Shown here piece by piece: positions 8,927 to 16,226 of a stretch of DNA of 29,947 nt. The DNA lies in contig CAMOQW010000013.1 of NCBI GenBank assembly GCA_946623195.1, positions 1-29,947 of the forward strand, written 5' to 3'. The notes beneath the pieces were generated by a model, which saw only the letters and a list, made by a program, of their open reading frames with translations, searched no databases and was not told the DNA's origin. The DNA is from an uncultured Prevotella sp. Its GTDB lineage: Bacteria > Bacteroidota > Bacteroidia > Bacteroidales > Bacteroidaceae. Position 1 is the first letter of the stretch. Each line of letters starts with the position of its first letter. The position numbers and the translations under genes were made by a program.

Positions 8927-9124
8927 ATGGCAGAGAAGACGAACACCAAGAGTTTCATCCTGCGCGTTGATGCCGACACCATGAATGCGATAGAGGCTTG
9001 GGCTGCCGACGAGTTCCGCAGCACCAACGGCCAGCTGCAGTGGATTATCACGGAGGCATTGCGCAAGGCGAAGCGTCTGCCTAAGAAAAAGAAAGGAAAC
9101 GACTATGGAGAAACAGGAGTTTAA
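8927..9124 (+). CDS. Arc-type ribbon-helix-helix DNA-binding protein
   Basis: A 65-residue protein with the ribbon-helix-helix pattern: a beta strand ([11 protein letters not shown]), helix A ([14 protein letters not shown]), a turn (TNGQ) and helix B ([12 protein letters not shown]), then a basic tail with four consecutive Lys. RHH proteins dimerise and insert the paired strands in the DNA major groove. Its length and position (4 bp after the SPFH stop, with a 20-bp overlap into the DUF1648 gene) imply strict co-expression and translational coupling. I infer it regulates this operon or acts with the SPFH protein. It has no toxin partner, so a toxin-antitoxin role is unlikely. Confidence 0.85.
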   Translation: MAEKTNTKSFILRVDADTMNAIEAWAADEFRSTNGQLQWIITEALRKAKRLPKKKKGNDYGETGV

Positions 9125-9569
9125 GATTGTACGCGGCACGGAAGGAAAGGCCTTCGAACTGGCTTTTATCGTGTTGGCTATTCTCGTGTGGGCATATACC
9201 GCCTGGGCATTCACCCAGATGCCTGAAACGGTGCCAACTCATTTCGGACCCAGTGGTGCTCCGGATGCATACGGCAGCCGGGGCAAGATGCTGATACCCT
9301 GCATCCTGCTGACCGTCATAGGAGCAGGCTTGATGTGGGGTGTGTATTTCCATTTCAAGGTCAACCTGCCCGGAGTTGACGTCGTCAATGCCAGACAGGC
9401 TGCCCTGGCTGCACGCATGACGCGCACGTTGGGACTGATGATGCTGTTGCTGTCGGCGGCCATCGTCTATGACACCGGGCGGGGCCACATCGTGATGGTC
9501 TTTGCGGCGCTCGCGGTACTCTTTGTGGCGTGCATTGCATTTATTTCCATGATTTACAAAGCGAAGTAA
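9105..9569 (+). CDS. DUF1648 domain membrane protein
   Basis: A 154-residue integral membrane protein. After helix 1 (about residues 18-36) it has the DUF1648 hallmark, with Pro, Thr, His-Phe, Gly and Pro-Asp-x-Tyr-Gly in MPETVPTHFGPSGAPDAYG, followed by helices at about 64-84, 106-124 and 129-148. DUF1648 is found in SdpI-type immunity proteins and in many uncharacterised bacterial membrane proteins. The start codon lies 20 bp inside the RHH gene, with an A/G-rich AAAGGAAA just before it that can serve as ribosome binding site. No known toxin or Sdp-like peptide is seen nearby, so an immunity role is speculative. Confidence 0.85.
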   Translation: MEKQEFKIVRGTEGKAFELAFIVLAILVWAYTAWAFTQMPETVPTHFGPSGAPDAYGSRGKMLIPCILLTVIGAGLMWGVYFHFKVNLPGVDVVNARQAALAARMTRTLGLMMLLLSAAIVYDTGRGHIVMVFAALAVLFVACIAFISMIYKAK

Positions 9570-9573
9570 GACT

Positions 9574-10428
9574 ATGATAGAATTGAAGAATGAACAGCTG
9601 ACCATCAAGGTGGCAGAGAAAGGAGCTGAGCTCCAGAGTGTGAAAGACAGCGAGGGTAGGGAATATATGTGGCAGGCAGGACCCCAGTGGCCCCGCCATT
9701 CGCCCATCCTGTTTCCTGTCGTGTGTAGTGTGAACGACGAGACCTACCGGGTGGATGGCCGGGAGTATCACCTGCCGCGCCACGGCTTTGCCCGCGACAA
9801 GGAGTTCACCTTGGTCAGTCAGACGCAGGACAAGGTCACCTTTGCCCTGCATGAGAGCGAAGCGACGCTGAAGGTGTATCCTTTCCGGTTCAATCTGGCC
9901 ATAACTTATCGCTTGGAAGGTAACAAAATCAACGTCATCTGGCATGTGGAGAATACGGACACCCGCGAGATTCACTTCCAGATAGGCGGACATCCGGCCT
10001 TCAACGTGCCGGGAGGTAAACTGGAGGGCACCATCAAACTGGACAATGAGGAGCCGATGGATGCGCTGAAGAGCTATGCCGACGGCAGTCACGACATGGT
10101 GGAAGTGCCGTTGGAGGCCGATATGGGTATCATGGAGATATCGAACAACTTCTTCCGCAACGACTCGGTGAAGATTCACAAGAGCCAGACCCGCCGCGCC
10201 ATGCTGATGGATACCAATGGCGACCCCGCCGTGACGGTCGAATACAAGACCCCCGTCTGCGCCTTCTGGAGTCCCTATGGCAAGCAGGCGCCCTTCGTCT
10301 GCATCGAACCTTGGTATGGCATTGGCGACCCTCGCGGCTTCTGTGGCGAGTTCAAGGACAAGCCGCTGATGAACCACCTGTTGCCGGGAGCGTCGTTCAT
10401 GTCGAAATACACGATAACGATAGGGTAA
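9574..10428 (+). CDS. Aldose 1-epimerase family protein (LacX-like)
   Basis: A 284-residue cytoplasmic beta-sandwich of the galactose mutarotase superfamily, LacX/YihR-like branch. Expected marks are present: an early MWQAGPQWPRHSPILFPVV, the catalytic-type His in RHGFARDKEF, IGGHPAFN in the middle with the second conserved His, and a late CIEPWYGIGDP containing the conserved acidic residue. It would interconvert anomers of a free hexose or related sugar. It starts 4 bp after the DUF1648 stop, so it shares that operon, although a functional link to the SPFH protein is not obvious. It ends just before the terminator hairpin shared with rsgA. Confidence 0.9.
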   Translation: MIELKNEQLTIKVAEKGAELQSVKDSEGREYMWQAGPQWPRHSPILFPVVCSVNDETYRVDGREYHLPRHGFARDKEFTLVSQTQDKVTFALHESEATLKVYPFRFNLAITYRLEGNKINVIWHVENTDTREIHFQIGGHPAFNVPGGKLEGTIKLDNEEPMDALKSYADGSHDMVEVPLEADMGIMEISNNFFRNDSVKIHKSQTRRAMLMDTNGDPAVTVEYKTPVCAFWSPYGKQAPFVCIEPWYGIGDPRGFCGEFKDKPLMNHLLPGASFMSKYTITIG

Positions 10429-10436
10429 AAAACGAT

Positions 10437-10468
10437 TATCGCGAAGTCTCTCAGTAGGCTTCGCGATA
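10437..10468 (-). terminator. Rho-independent terminator of frr-rsgA
   Basis: A 10-bp perfect inverted repeat (10437-10446 against 10459-10468) with a 12-base loop. Read on the minus strand the hairpin is followed by AATCG and a run of six T, the usual intrinsic terminator form. The distal arm lies inside the last codons of rsgA. On the + strand, the A-run at 10426-10432 precedes it, and it may also stop transcription from the epimerase gene. Confidence 0.8.
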
Positions 10469-11389
10469 TTTGTTCTCGTCCTTGTCGTCCAGCATCGATA
10501 GGTACGACTGGTAGCGGCTCTGCGCAATGTAGTGGTCCTCAACGGCTTTCAGCACCGCGCAGCCCGGTTCGTGGGTGTGCGTGCAGTTGCTGAAGCGGCA
10601 TTGCTTGGAGAACTCGAAGATTTCGCGGAAATAGCTGGTCAGTTCCTCGCGCTCCATGTCGAAGGTGCCAAAGCCCTTGATGCCCGGTGTGTCGATGAGG
10701 TAGGCGTTAGAGGTGAGTGGTGAGTGGTGAGAGGTGAGAGGTATCATCTCCGAGAATGTAGTGGTGTGCATCCCCGTCTGGTGGGCATCGCTGATGTCGG
10801 CAGTACGCAGGTTGGCATCAGGTACCAGCCGATTGATGAGCGTCGACTTGCCCACTCCAGAGTTTCCGCTGAGCAGAGTGATCTTGCCCTCCAGCAGCGG
10901 GCGCAGCTCCTCGACGCCGGCACCGGTCTCTGCCGAGATGGTGCGACACTCATAGCCGATGCCTTCGTAGAGGGTTGTCATCATCTGTTGGTAGTGACGC
11001 TCGTCGTCCGACAGCAGGTCGGTCTTGTTGAAAACAAGGACGACAGGCACCCGATAGGCCTCTGCCGATGCCAGGAAGCGGTCGATGAAGGTCGTAGACG
11101 TCTCAGGCTTGCTGACGGTAACCACCAGCAGCGCCTGGTCCACGTTGGCTGCCAGGATATGGCTCTGTTTCGACAGGTTGATACTCTTGCGGATGATGTA
11201 GTTGCGACGGTCCTCAATCTCGGTTATGAAGCCGTCTCTCACTTCCACCCGGTCGCCCACGGCCACGGGATTCGTAGACCGGATGCCTCGCAGACGGAAG
11301 TTGCCTTTTATTTTACAATCGGCAGTCAGTCCATCGTCCATGCGCACGGTGTACCAACTGCCGGTATTCTTAATGACAAGTCCTTTCAT
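10451..11389 (-). CDS. rsgA: Ribosome small-subunit-dependent GTPase A
   Basis: A circularly permuted GTPase that acts in late 30S subunit maturation. The 312-residue protein has an N-terminal OB fold ([15 protein letters not shown]), then GTPase motifs in the permuted order: FNKTDL (G4), SAETGAG (G5), GNSGVGKST (P-loop, G1), HTTT (G2) and DTPGIKGFG (G3). The C-terminal zinc site is [14 protein letters not shown]. The start codon follows the frr stop directly (TAAATG), so the two genes are co-translated. One oddity is a loop between the switch I HTTT and G3, where a GGTGAGT-type heptamer array adds about nine residues rich in Ser, His, Thr and Pro. The product should still be active if that loop is flexible. 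Confidence 0.97.
   Translation of the reverse strand: MKGLVIKNTGSWYTVRMDDGLTADCKIKGNFRLRGIRSTNPVAVGDRVEVRDGFITEIEDRRNYIIRKSINLSKQSHILAANVDQALLVVTVSKPETSTTFIDRFLASAEAYRVPVVLVFNKTDLLSDDERHYQQMMTTLYEGIGYECRTISAETGAGVEELRPLLEGKITLLSGNSGVGKSTLINRLVPDANLRTADISDAHQTGMHTTTFSEMIPLTSHHSPLTSNAYLIDTPGIKGFGTFDMEREELTSYFREIFEFSKQCRFSNCTHTHEPGCAVLKAVEDHYIAQSRYQSYLSMLDDKDENKYREAY
10712..10742. repeat. GGTGAGW heptamer array inside rsgA
   Basis: Four perfect-phase 7-bp units (GGTGAGT, GGTGAGT, GGTGAGA, GGTGAGA) followed by GGT. Read on the coding strand this gives Leu-Thr-Ser-His-His-Ser-Pro-Leu-Thr, located between switch I and the G3 motif. The tract length keeps the frame open. A change of one unit would shift the frame, a change of three units would not. 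Confidence 0.85.
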
Positions 11390-11950
11390 TTAGACCGTCA
11401 TGATCTCTTTGTTCTTGGCCTCCATCAGGTCGTCGAGCTTCTTGATGAATTTGTCGTGCAACTTCTGCAGCTCCAGTTCGGCATCCTTTTCGTTGTCCTC
11501 AGAGAGTCCGTCCTTGATGGCCTTCTTCAGCTTATCCTTGATGTCGGCACGCACGTTGCGAACCTCCACCTTGGCCTTCTCGGCTATCTTGTTGCATTGC
11601 TTCACCAGGTCGCGGCGGCGCTCTTCGGTAGGCTGCGGAATGCCCAGACGGATGATTTCGCCGTTGTTCTCAGGCGTGATGCCCACGTCGCTGTCCATGA
11701 TGGCCTTCTCGATGTCCTTGATTTGCTTGCGGTCCCAGGGCTTGATGGCGATGGTTCGGGCATCGGGTGTCGACACGTTGGCCACTTGGTTCAGCGGAAC
11801 CTTCTGGCCGTATGATTCCACTCTCACTCCGCTCAGGATGGCCACGTTGGCACGTCCGGCGCGCACTCTGTTCAGCTCTTCTTCCAGGAACATGGCTGCC
11901 ATCTCCATGCGTTCCTCGGCAGCGGCTAATGTCTGTTTAACGTCTATCAT
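11390..11950 (-). CDS. frr: Ribosome recycling factor
   Basis: Splits post-termination ribosomes together with EF-G. At 186 residues it has the standard length. Family features are ELNRVRAGRAN near residue 30, the beta-domain segment with PLNQVANVSTPDARTI, the IRLGIPQPTEERRRDLVKQ motif, and the long C-terminal helices EKAKVEVRNVRADIKDKLKK. It is the first gene of a two-gene operon with rsgA, whose ATG immediately follows its TAA. A well-spaced promoter lies upstream at 11979-12009. Confidence 0.97.
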   Translation of the reverse strand: MIDVKQTLAAAEERMEMAAMFLEEELNRVRAGRANVAILSGVRVESYGQKVPLNQVANVSTPDARTIAIKPWDRKQIKDIEKAIMDSDVGITPENNGEIIRLGIPQPTEERRRDLVKQCNKIAEKAKVEVRNVRADIKDKLKKAIKDGLSEDNEKDAELELQKLHDKFIKKLDDLMEAKNKEIMTV

Positions 11951-11978
11951 AACTCTTTTGTGTTTGAAATTCTTCCGA

Positions 11979-12009
11979 CAAAGATACGGATATTATTCGG
12001 AATGTGCAA
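11979..12009 (-). promoter_or_regulatory. Promoter of frr-rsgA
   Basis: On the minus strand TTG (12009-12007) and TATCTTTG (11986-11979) are 20 bp apart, matching the Bacteroidota -33/-7 arrangement. The frr start is 28 bp downstream. It is divergent from the kinase promoter at 12026-12056, and the two leave only about 16 bp between their -33 elements, so occupancy could be mutually exclusive. Confidence 0.7.
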
Positions 12010-12025
12010 GAAAACGGCAAAAAAT

Positions 12026-12056
12026 TTTGTGGAATGGCAAAAATGTTTTATCTTTG
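12026..12056 (+). promoter_or_regulatory. Promoter of the sensor/glycosidase gene cluster
   Basis: TTTG at 12026-12029 and TATCTTTG at 12049-12056 are separated by 19 bp, a near-ideal Bacteroidota promoter. It lies 45 bp before the first kinase gene. I find no equally good promoter in the short gaps of the next 14 kb, so it may serve the whole 12102-25940 cluster. Confidence 0.75.
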
Positions 12057-12075
12057 TGCTCGCAATAACTAAGAA

Positions 12076-12105
12076 ATGTATATGGTTTTACCTATATTAA
12101 TATGA
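12076..12105 (+). CDS. Possible 9-codon upstream reading frame
   Basis: ATG at 12076 opens MYMVLPILI and stops at TGA 12103-12105, which overlaps the ATG of the first kinase gene (12102-12104). It starts about 13 nt downstream of the expected transcription start. The ATGA overlap would allow translational coupling. It may equally be chance; no rare-codon run or attenuator hairpin is visible. Confidence 0.25.
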   Translation: MYMVLPILI

Positions 12106-14150
12106 TTAATGCCTTCGATTTCGACCATTTGCTCGTCTATCTTTTAGCAGCGCTATTGATAGGTGTCTTTGTGCTGATTTATTATAACAGACTGTATGTG
12201 TTTCGTGAACAGGAGGCTGCCAATGTCAGCCGGAGTCAGAATGCCCGTCTGCGGCTGGTGCTCCAGACAGGCAGGCTGAATCTGTGGACCTATCAGCTGT
12301 CCAGTCGCCACTATCTGCGTTTCTCTGATGCCGGTGAGTATATGGACGAATACAATCCGGTGGAGTTCTCGCAGTACTTCGACCGCGACGACTTCGAGAC
12401 GATGCGCCGCTCCATTTTCGACATCACGGAGGGCAAGCAGCAGACGGCTACCGTCCATGTGCGTAGCAACCCTGCCGCCGAGGGACTGCAGCGCCACTAC
12501 GAGATGACCATCAGCATAGCCGACCGCGACGCCCACGGACATGTGACGCAGTTGCTGGGCATTCAGCGCGACATTACCGATTCACTCCAGAAAGAACAGG
12601 AAGTCAAGCAGTTGCTGATGCGCTATCACACGGTGTTCAATTCGTCGCTGTCTGACATGATGTATTATGACAAAAACGGCATCCTGCGTGACATCAACGA
12701 CAAGGCCTGCCAGTCGTTCCAGATTACCGACCGGCAGCATATACTGCAATCCGCTTATAGGTTTGAGGACAATCCGTTCTTCAGCTCCGTAGAACTGTCG
12801 GACTTCGACAGGGCCCGGATGACTTCGATTGTTGACTTTGACGATTTCCAGGATGAGCGCTACCGGATCAGTGACTTCAAACTGAAGGGCAAGATGTACT
12901 ATGAGTCGAGCCTCAAAGCCGTTCACAATGCCGACGGCGAAGTGGAGGGCGTCTATATTTCCGGACGTAACGTAACCGAGATGGTGGAGTCGTTCCACCA
13001 TCAGCAGGAAGGCATGTTGAAGCTGAAGAGCGTCAATAAGAATATCGAAGCCTATATCAGCAACATCAACTATGCCCTGCGGGTCAGCGATGTCCGCATG
13101 GTCAACTATTATCCGCGGTCGTACACGCTTGAAGTGTCCAACAATGTCGGACAGACCCAGTTGCGACTCTCACAGCTACGCTGTATCCGCTTGGCTACGC
13201 CGCGCTTCCGCCGCGTGGTTTCGAGTGTGCTCAATCGCATGGACCATCTGACGACGCGTCCCATCGACCAGGCCATCGAGACGGAGATTCGAGATAAGCA
13301 GGGACGCCAGATATGGCTCTCGTTCAACATGGTTCCCATGCTCGACAAAGAGGGCCACGTGGAGCGCTACTTCGGGTTGTGCCGCAATCTGACGGAAATG
13401 GTGGAGACGGAGCGCCGGTTGGCCGTAGAAACCAAGAAGGCTCAGGAGACGGAACTGCTGAAGCAGTCGTTCCTCACCAACATGAGCTACGAGATTCGCA
13501 CGCCTCTCAACGCCGTCGTAGGCTTTGCCGAACTCTTCGAATCGGAGCACGATGCGGCCGACGAACCCGTTTTCGTGGACGAAATCAAGAAGAACTCAGG
13601 CATGTTGCTGCAGCTGATCAACGACATCCTCTTCCTGTCGCGCCTGGATGCCAAGATGATAGAGTTCAAGTGTGAGGAAACCGACATCGCCCTGCTCTTC
13701 GACGGCTATTGCCAGATGGGGTGGAGTCAGGTCAATCCTCAGGTGAAGACCAGCGTTGAAAATCCTTTCGAACACTTGGTTGTCAGCATCGACCAAGAGC
13801 AGTTGGGCAAGGTGATTGGTCGCCTCTGTTCGTTGGCGGCCGCCATGACCCATGAAGGCAGCATCCGTGCCAAGTGTGAATACTGGCGTGGCGAGCTGAT
13901 TATCAGTGTCGAGGATACCGGAGTGGGCATCGACCCCGAGACGCTTCCCAAGGTCTTTGACCGTTTCGTCCGCAACATGAACCAGGAACTCTGCGGTACG
14001 GGTCTCGACCTACCCATCGTGCAGGAACTGGTGCACCAGATGGGCGGCACCATCGAAATACAGTCGGAACTGGGCAATGGCACTACGGCCTACCTCACCA
14101 TTCCCTGCAAGGCCGCTACTATTGAGAAGAAACATGACATCACGGTATAA
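12102..14150 (+). CDS. Membrane PAS histidine-kinase-like protein, predicted pseudokinase
   Basis: A 682-residue protein with one N-terminal membrane helix (about 10-31), two or three PAS-type sensor modules (around 45-165, 170-305 and 310-430), a DHp-like helix and an HATPase domain. The H-box reads SFLTNMSYEIRTPLN: the phospho-acceptor His is replaced by Tyr463 (TAC). The N-box is also lost: the segment KVIGRLCSLAAAMT has Leu578 where the Mg-binding Asn should be. The G1 box DTGVGI and a G2-like GTGLDLPIV remain, so it may still bind nucleotide. The frame is intact and codon use is normal, which argues for a selected pseudokinase and not a decaying gene. It is followed after 12 bp by a closely similar intact kinase, probably its heterodimer partner. 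The output is unknown. Confidence 0.88.
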   Translation: MINAFDFDHLLVYLLAALLIGVFVLIYYNRLYVFREQEAANVSRSQNARLRLVLQTGRLNLWTYQLSSRHYLRFSDAGEYMDEYNPVEFSQYFDRDDFETMRRSIFDITEGKQQTATVHVRSNPAAEGLQRHYEMTISIADRDAHGHVTQLLGIQRDITDSLQKEQEVKQLLMRYHTVFNSSLSDMMYYDKNGILRDINDKACQSFQITDRQHILQSAYRFEDNPFFSSVELSDFDRARMTSIVDFDDFQDERYRISDFKLKGKMYYESSLKAVHNADGEVEGVYISGRNVTEMVESFHHQQEGMLKLKSVNKNIEAYISNINYALRVSDVRMVNYYPRSYTLEVSNNVGQTQLRLSQLRCIRLATPRFRRVVSSVLNRMDHLTTRPIDQAIETEIRDKQGRQIWLSFNMVPMLDKEGHVERYFGLCRNLTEMVETERRLAVETKKAQETELLKQSFLTNMSYEIRTPLNAVVGFAELFESEHDAADEPVFVDEIKKNSGMLLQLINDILFLSRLDAKMIEFKCEETDIALLFDGYCQMGWSQVNPQVKTSVENPFEHLVVSIDQEQLGKVIGRLCSLAAAMTHEGSIRAKCEYWRGELIISVEDTGVGIDPETLPKVFDRFVRNMNQELCGTGLDLPIVQELVHQMGGTIEIQSELGNGTTAYLTIPCKAATIEKKHDITV

Positions 14151-14162
14151 GACTACAAGTAT

Positions 14163-16196
14163 ATGCAAACAACAACTCTCCTATATATCTCTGTGCTGTT
14201 GGACATCCACCTGCTGCAATTCCTGCCCCTGCTGATGGCTGTGGCTGTGATTGTGCTGTTCTCTACAGTCCTCTTTGCCAACCGCATTATCCGGCGACGG
14301 GTCCGCCGCCATACCCGGCAAGCCCAGTTCACCCATGCCATGATGCAGCAGGCCCTGAAGATCAGCGGCAACAATGTCATCATCTACGACCTGCTCCGTC
14401 ACCATATCGTGAAGCTGGCCGGTCACATGCTGCCCGACGAAGGTATAAGCGAGACGGAATGGAAGCAGCACGTCCATCCCGACGACCTGCCTGAGGCTCT
14501 CGGCTTCATCCGTAAAATCATGCAGGGAGAGCTGAAAATGGCCGAGTTCAACTACCGCTGGAATTTCGACTTCACAGGCAACAAGCCTGATTGGGGCTAT
14601 CTGCACAATACCAGTGTGGGCGAGACGCTGCCCGGCAGTCGCAAGCCCGTCAGCATTATCAGTACGCTGGTAGACGAGACCAGGTTGCGCGAGCAGCAGA
14701 AGGCGGAGCGGGAACTGACGGAGAAATACAAGCTCATCTTCGAGCAGTCCATCATCGGACTCTCCTTCTACACCCCTGAAGGCTGGCTCATCGATGCTAA
14801 CAAGGCCATGCGCGACATCTGCCACTTCGACGGCGATGAAAGCGACAGCTTCTTCTCGAACACCAACCTCTTCGACCTGTCGCCTTTCCGCGAGTGCGTC
14901 GACAAGGACCATGTGGAGGAACTATGGATCTGTTCGCAGAGCATCGTGCCCGAACGTAACATCCACGACTATCTGGAAATCCGCCTGCACCCCATTCGTG
15001 ACGATCAAGGCCGGCTGGTCTATATTGCCATAGCGACCCGCATGGTGTCAGAGGAACGTGACATGTATCTGCAGGCCATCCAGAATGATTTGCAGATTCG
15101 TCGCGCCAACGAAGAGATCCAGCACTACGAGACGGAATTGCGCTACATGATGGAGAATTGCGAGATGCAGCCGTTCCGCATTTCCTTTGACGATGACCGC
15201 ATCTACTACTACAACGGACTGAGCACCGTTGCCTATTCCTGTTCGCTGGACGAGATGCGGCAGCAGTTTGCCAACGCCGACGATGAGTACGTGCAGCGAC
15301 TGTCCAATCCCCGCGAACACTTTGCCAAACCCGTCACGTGGATAGGACAGGTGCACCCCGTGTTCACCAAAAGCGGTCCTGACGTATGGATACAAATCAA
15401 TTGCATCCCGGAATATGATGAACATGGGCGGCAAAAGGGATGCTTCGGCATCTGGCGAAATGTATCGAAGCTGATGACCAAGCAGGAACAGCTGCGCCGC
15501 GAGATAGAGCGTGCCAACGATTCCGGCCATCAAAAGTCGGTATTCCTGGCCAATATGACCCATGAAATCCGTACACCGCTGAATGCCATCGTGGGCTTCT
15601 CCGACCTGTTGCAGGCCATCGACCAGCCCGACGAGAAGCGTGAGATGATTCGCATCATCCACAACAACTGCGACATGCTGCTGCGCCTGATTAACGACAT
15701 CCTGGTGCTGTCGAACATGGATGCCAATGCCATGCAAATCATGCCGGAGCACGTAGATTTTGCACATGAGTTTGATGACATCTGCCAGTCGTTGCAGCAG
15801 CGAGTGCAGGAACCTGGCGTGGAATTCCAGAAAGACAACCCGCTGGAGAGTTTGCCCGTCGAAATCGACTACCGCCGCATCCAGCAAGTCATCACCAACT
15901 TTGTCACCAACGCTGTCAAGTACACCCGTCAGGGCCACATCCGCGTCGGCTACCGGCTGGAGGATCGCAAGGGGCAGCGCGGCCTCTTCCTTTATTGCGA
16001 AGACACCGGTTCCGGCATTCCCAAAGACCAGCAGACCGCCATCTTCGAGCGCTTCGTCAAACTCAACGACTTCGTGCAGGGCACCGGCCTCGGACTGTCT
16101 ATCTGCAAGGCCATCATCGAAAAATGCGGAGGCGAGATTGGTGTAGAGAGTGAAGTAGACCGCGGGTCAACCTTCTGGTTCTGGATACCAGTATGA
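14163..16196 (+). CDS. Membrane PAS sensor histidine kinase, intact
   Basis: A 677-residue paralogue of the upstream protein with the same layout: one membrane helix (about 17-42), PAS-like modules up to about residue 440, DHp and HATPase. Its catalytic motifs are complete: SVFLANMTHEIRTPLNAIVGF with His467, N-box QVITNFVTNAVKYT, G1 EDTGSGIP, F-box IFERFVKL and G2 GTGLGLSI. There is no extracellular sensor domain, so it probably senses through its cytosolic PAS domains or at the membrane. It has no fused receiver and no adjacent response regulator, so its phosphotransfer partner must be elsewhere. It ends 30 bp before the Reg_prop sensor gene. Confidence 0.93.
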   Translation: MQTTTLLYISVLLDIHLLQFLPLLMAVAVIVLFSTVLFANRIIRRRVRRHTRQAQFTHAMMQQALKISGNNVIIYDLLRHHIVKLAGHMLPDEGISETEWKQHVHPDDLPEALGFIRKIMQGELKMAEFNYRWNFDFTGNKPDWGYLHNTSVGETLPGSRKPVSIISTLVDETRLREQQKAERELTEKYKLIFEQSIIGLSFYTPEGWLIDANKAMRDICHFDGDESDSFFSNTNLFDLSPFRECVDKDHVEELWICSQSIVPERNIHDYLEIRLHPIRDDQGRLVYIAIATRMVSEERDMYLQAIQNDLQIRRANEEIQHYETELRYMMENCEMQPFRISFDDDRIYYYNGLSTVAYSCSLDEMRQQFANADDEYVQRLSNPREHFAKPVTWIGQVHPVFTKSGPDVWIQINCIPEYDEHGRQKGCFGIWRNVSKLMTKQEQLRREIERANDSGHQKSVFLANMTHEIRTPLNAIVGFSDLLQAIDQPDEKREMIRIIHNNCDMLLRLINDILVLSNMDANAMQIMPEHVDFAHEFDDICQSLQQRVQEPGVEFQKDNPLESLPVEIDYRRIQQVITNFVTNAVKYTRQGHIRVGYRLEDRKGQRGLFLYCEDTGSGIPKDQQTAIFERFVKLNDFVQGTGLGLSICKAIIEKCGGEIGVESEVDRGSTFWFWIPV

Positions 16197-16226
16197 TTAA
16201 CGATAAATAAGAACAAAACAGCCATC

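Noticed and set aside
8927..9569. Toxin-antitoxin pair (RHH antitoxin plus next gene)
   Set aside because: The next gene is a DUF1648 multi-helix membrane protein, not a ParE, RelE or MazF-like toxin, and the unit begins with an SPFH gene.
10712..10742. CRISPR-like or recombination array
   Set aside because: Units are 7 bp and directly abutting, with no spacers, and the tract is read as protein in rsgA.
12102..14150. Calling the first kinase a pseudogene
   Set aside because: The 682-codon frame has no stop or frameshift, the promoter is good, and G1 and PAS motifs are kept. Only specific catalytic residues are changed, which fits a pseudokinase better than decay.
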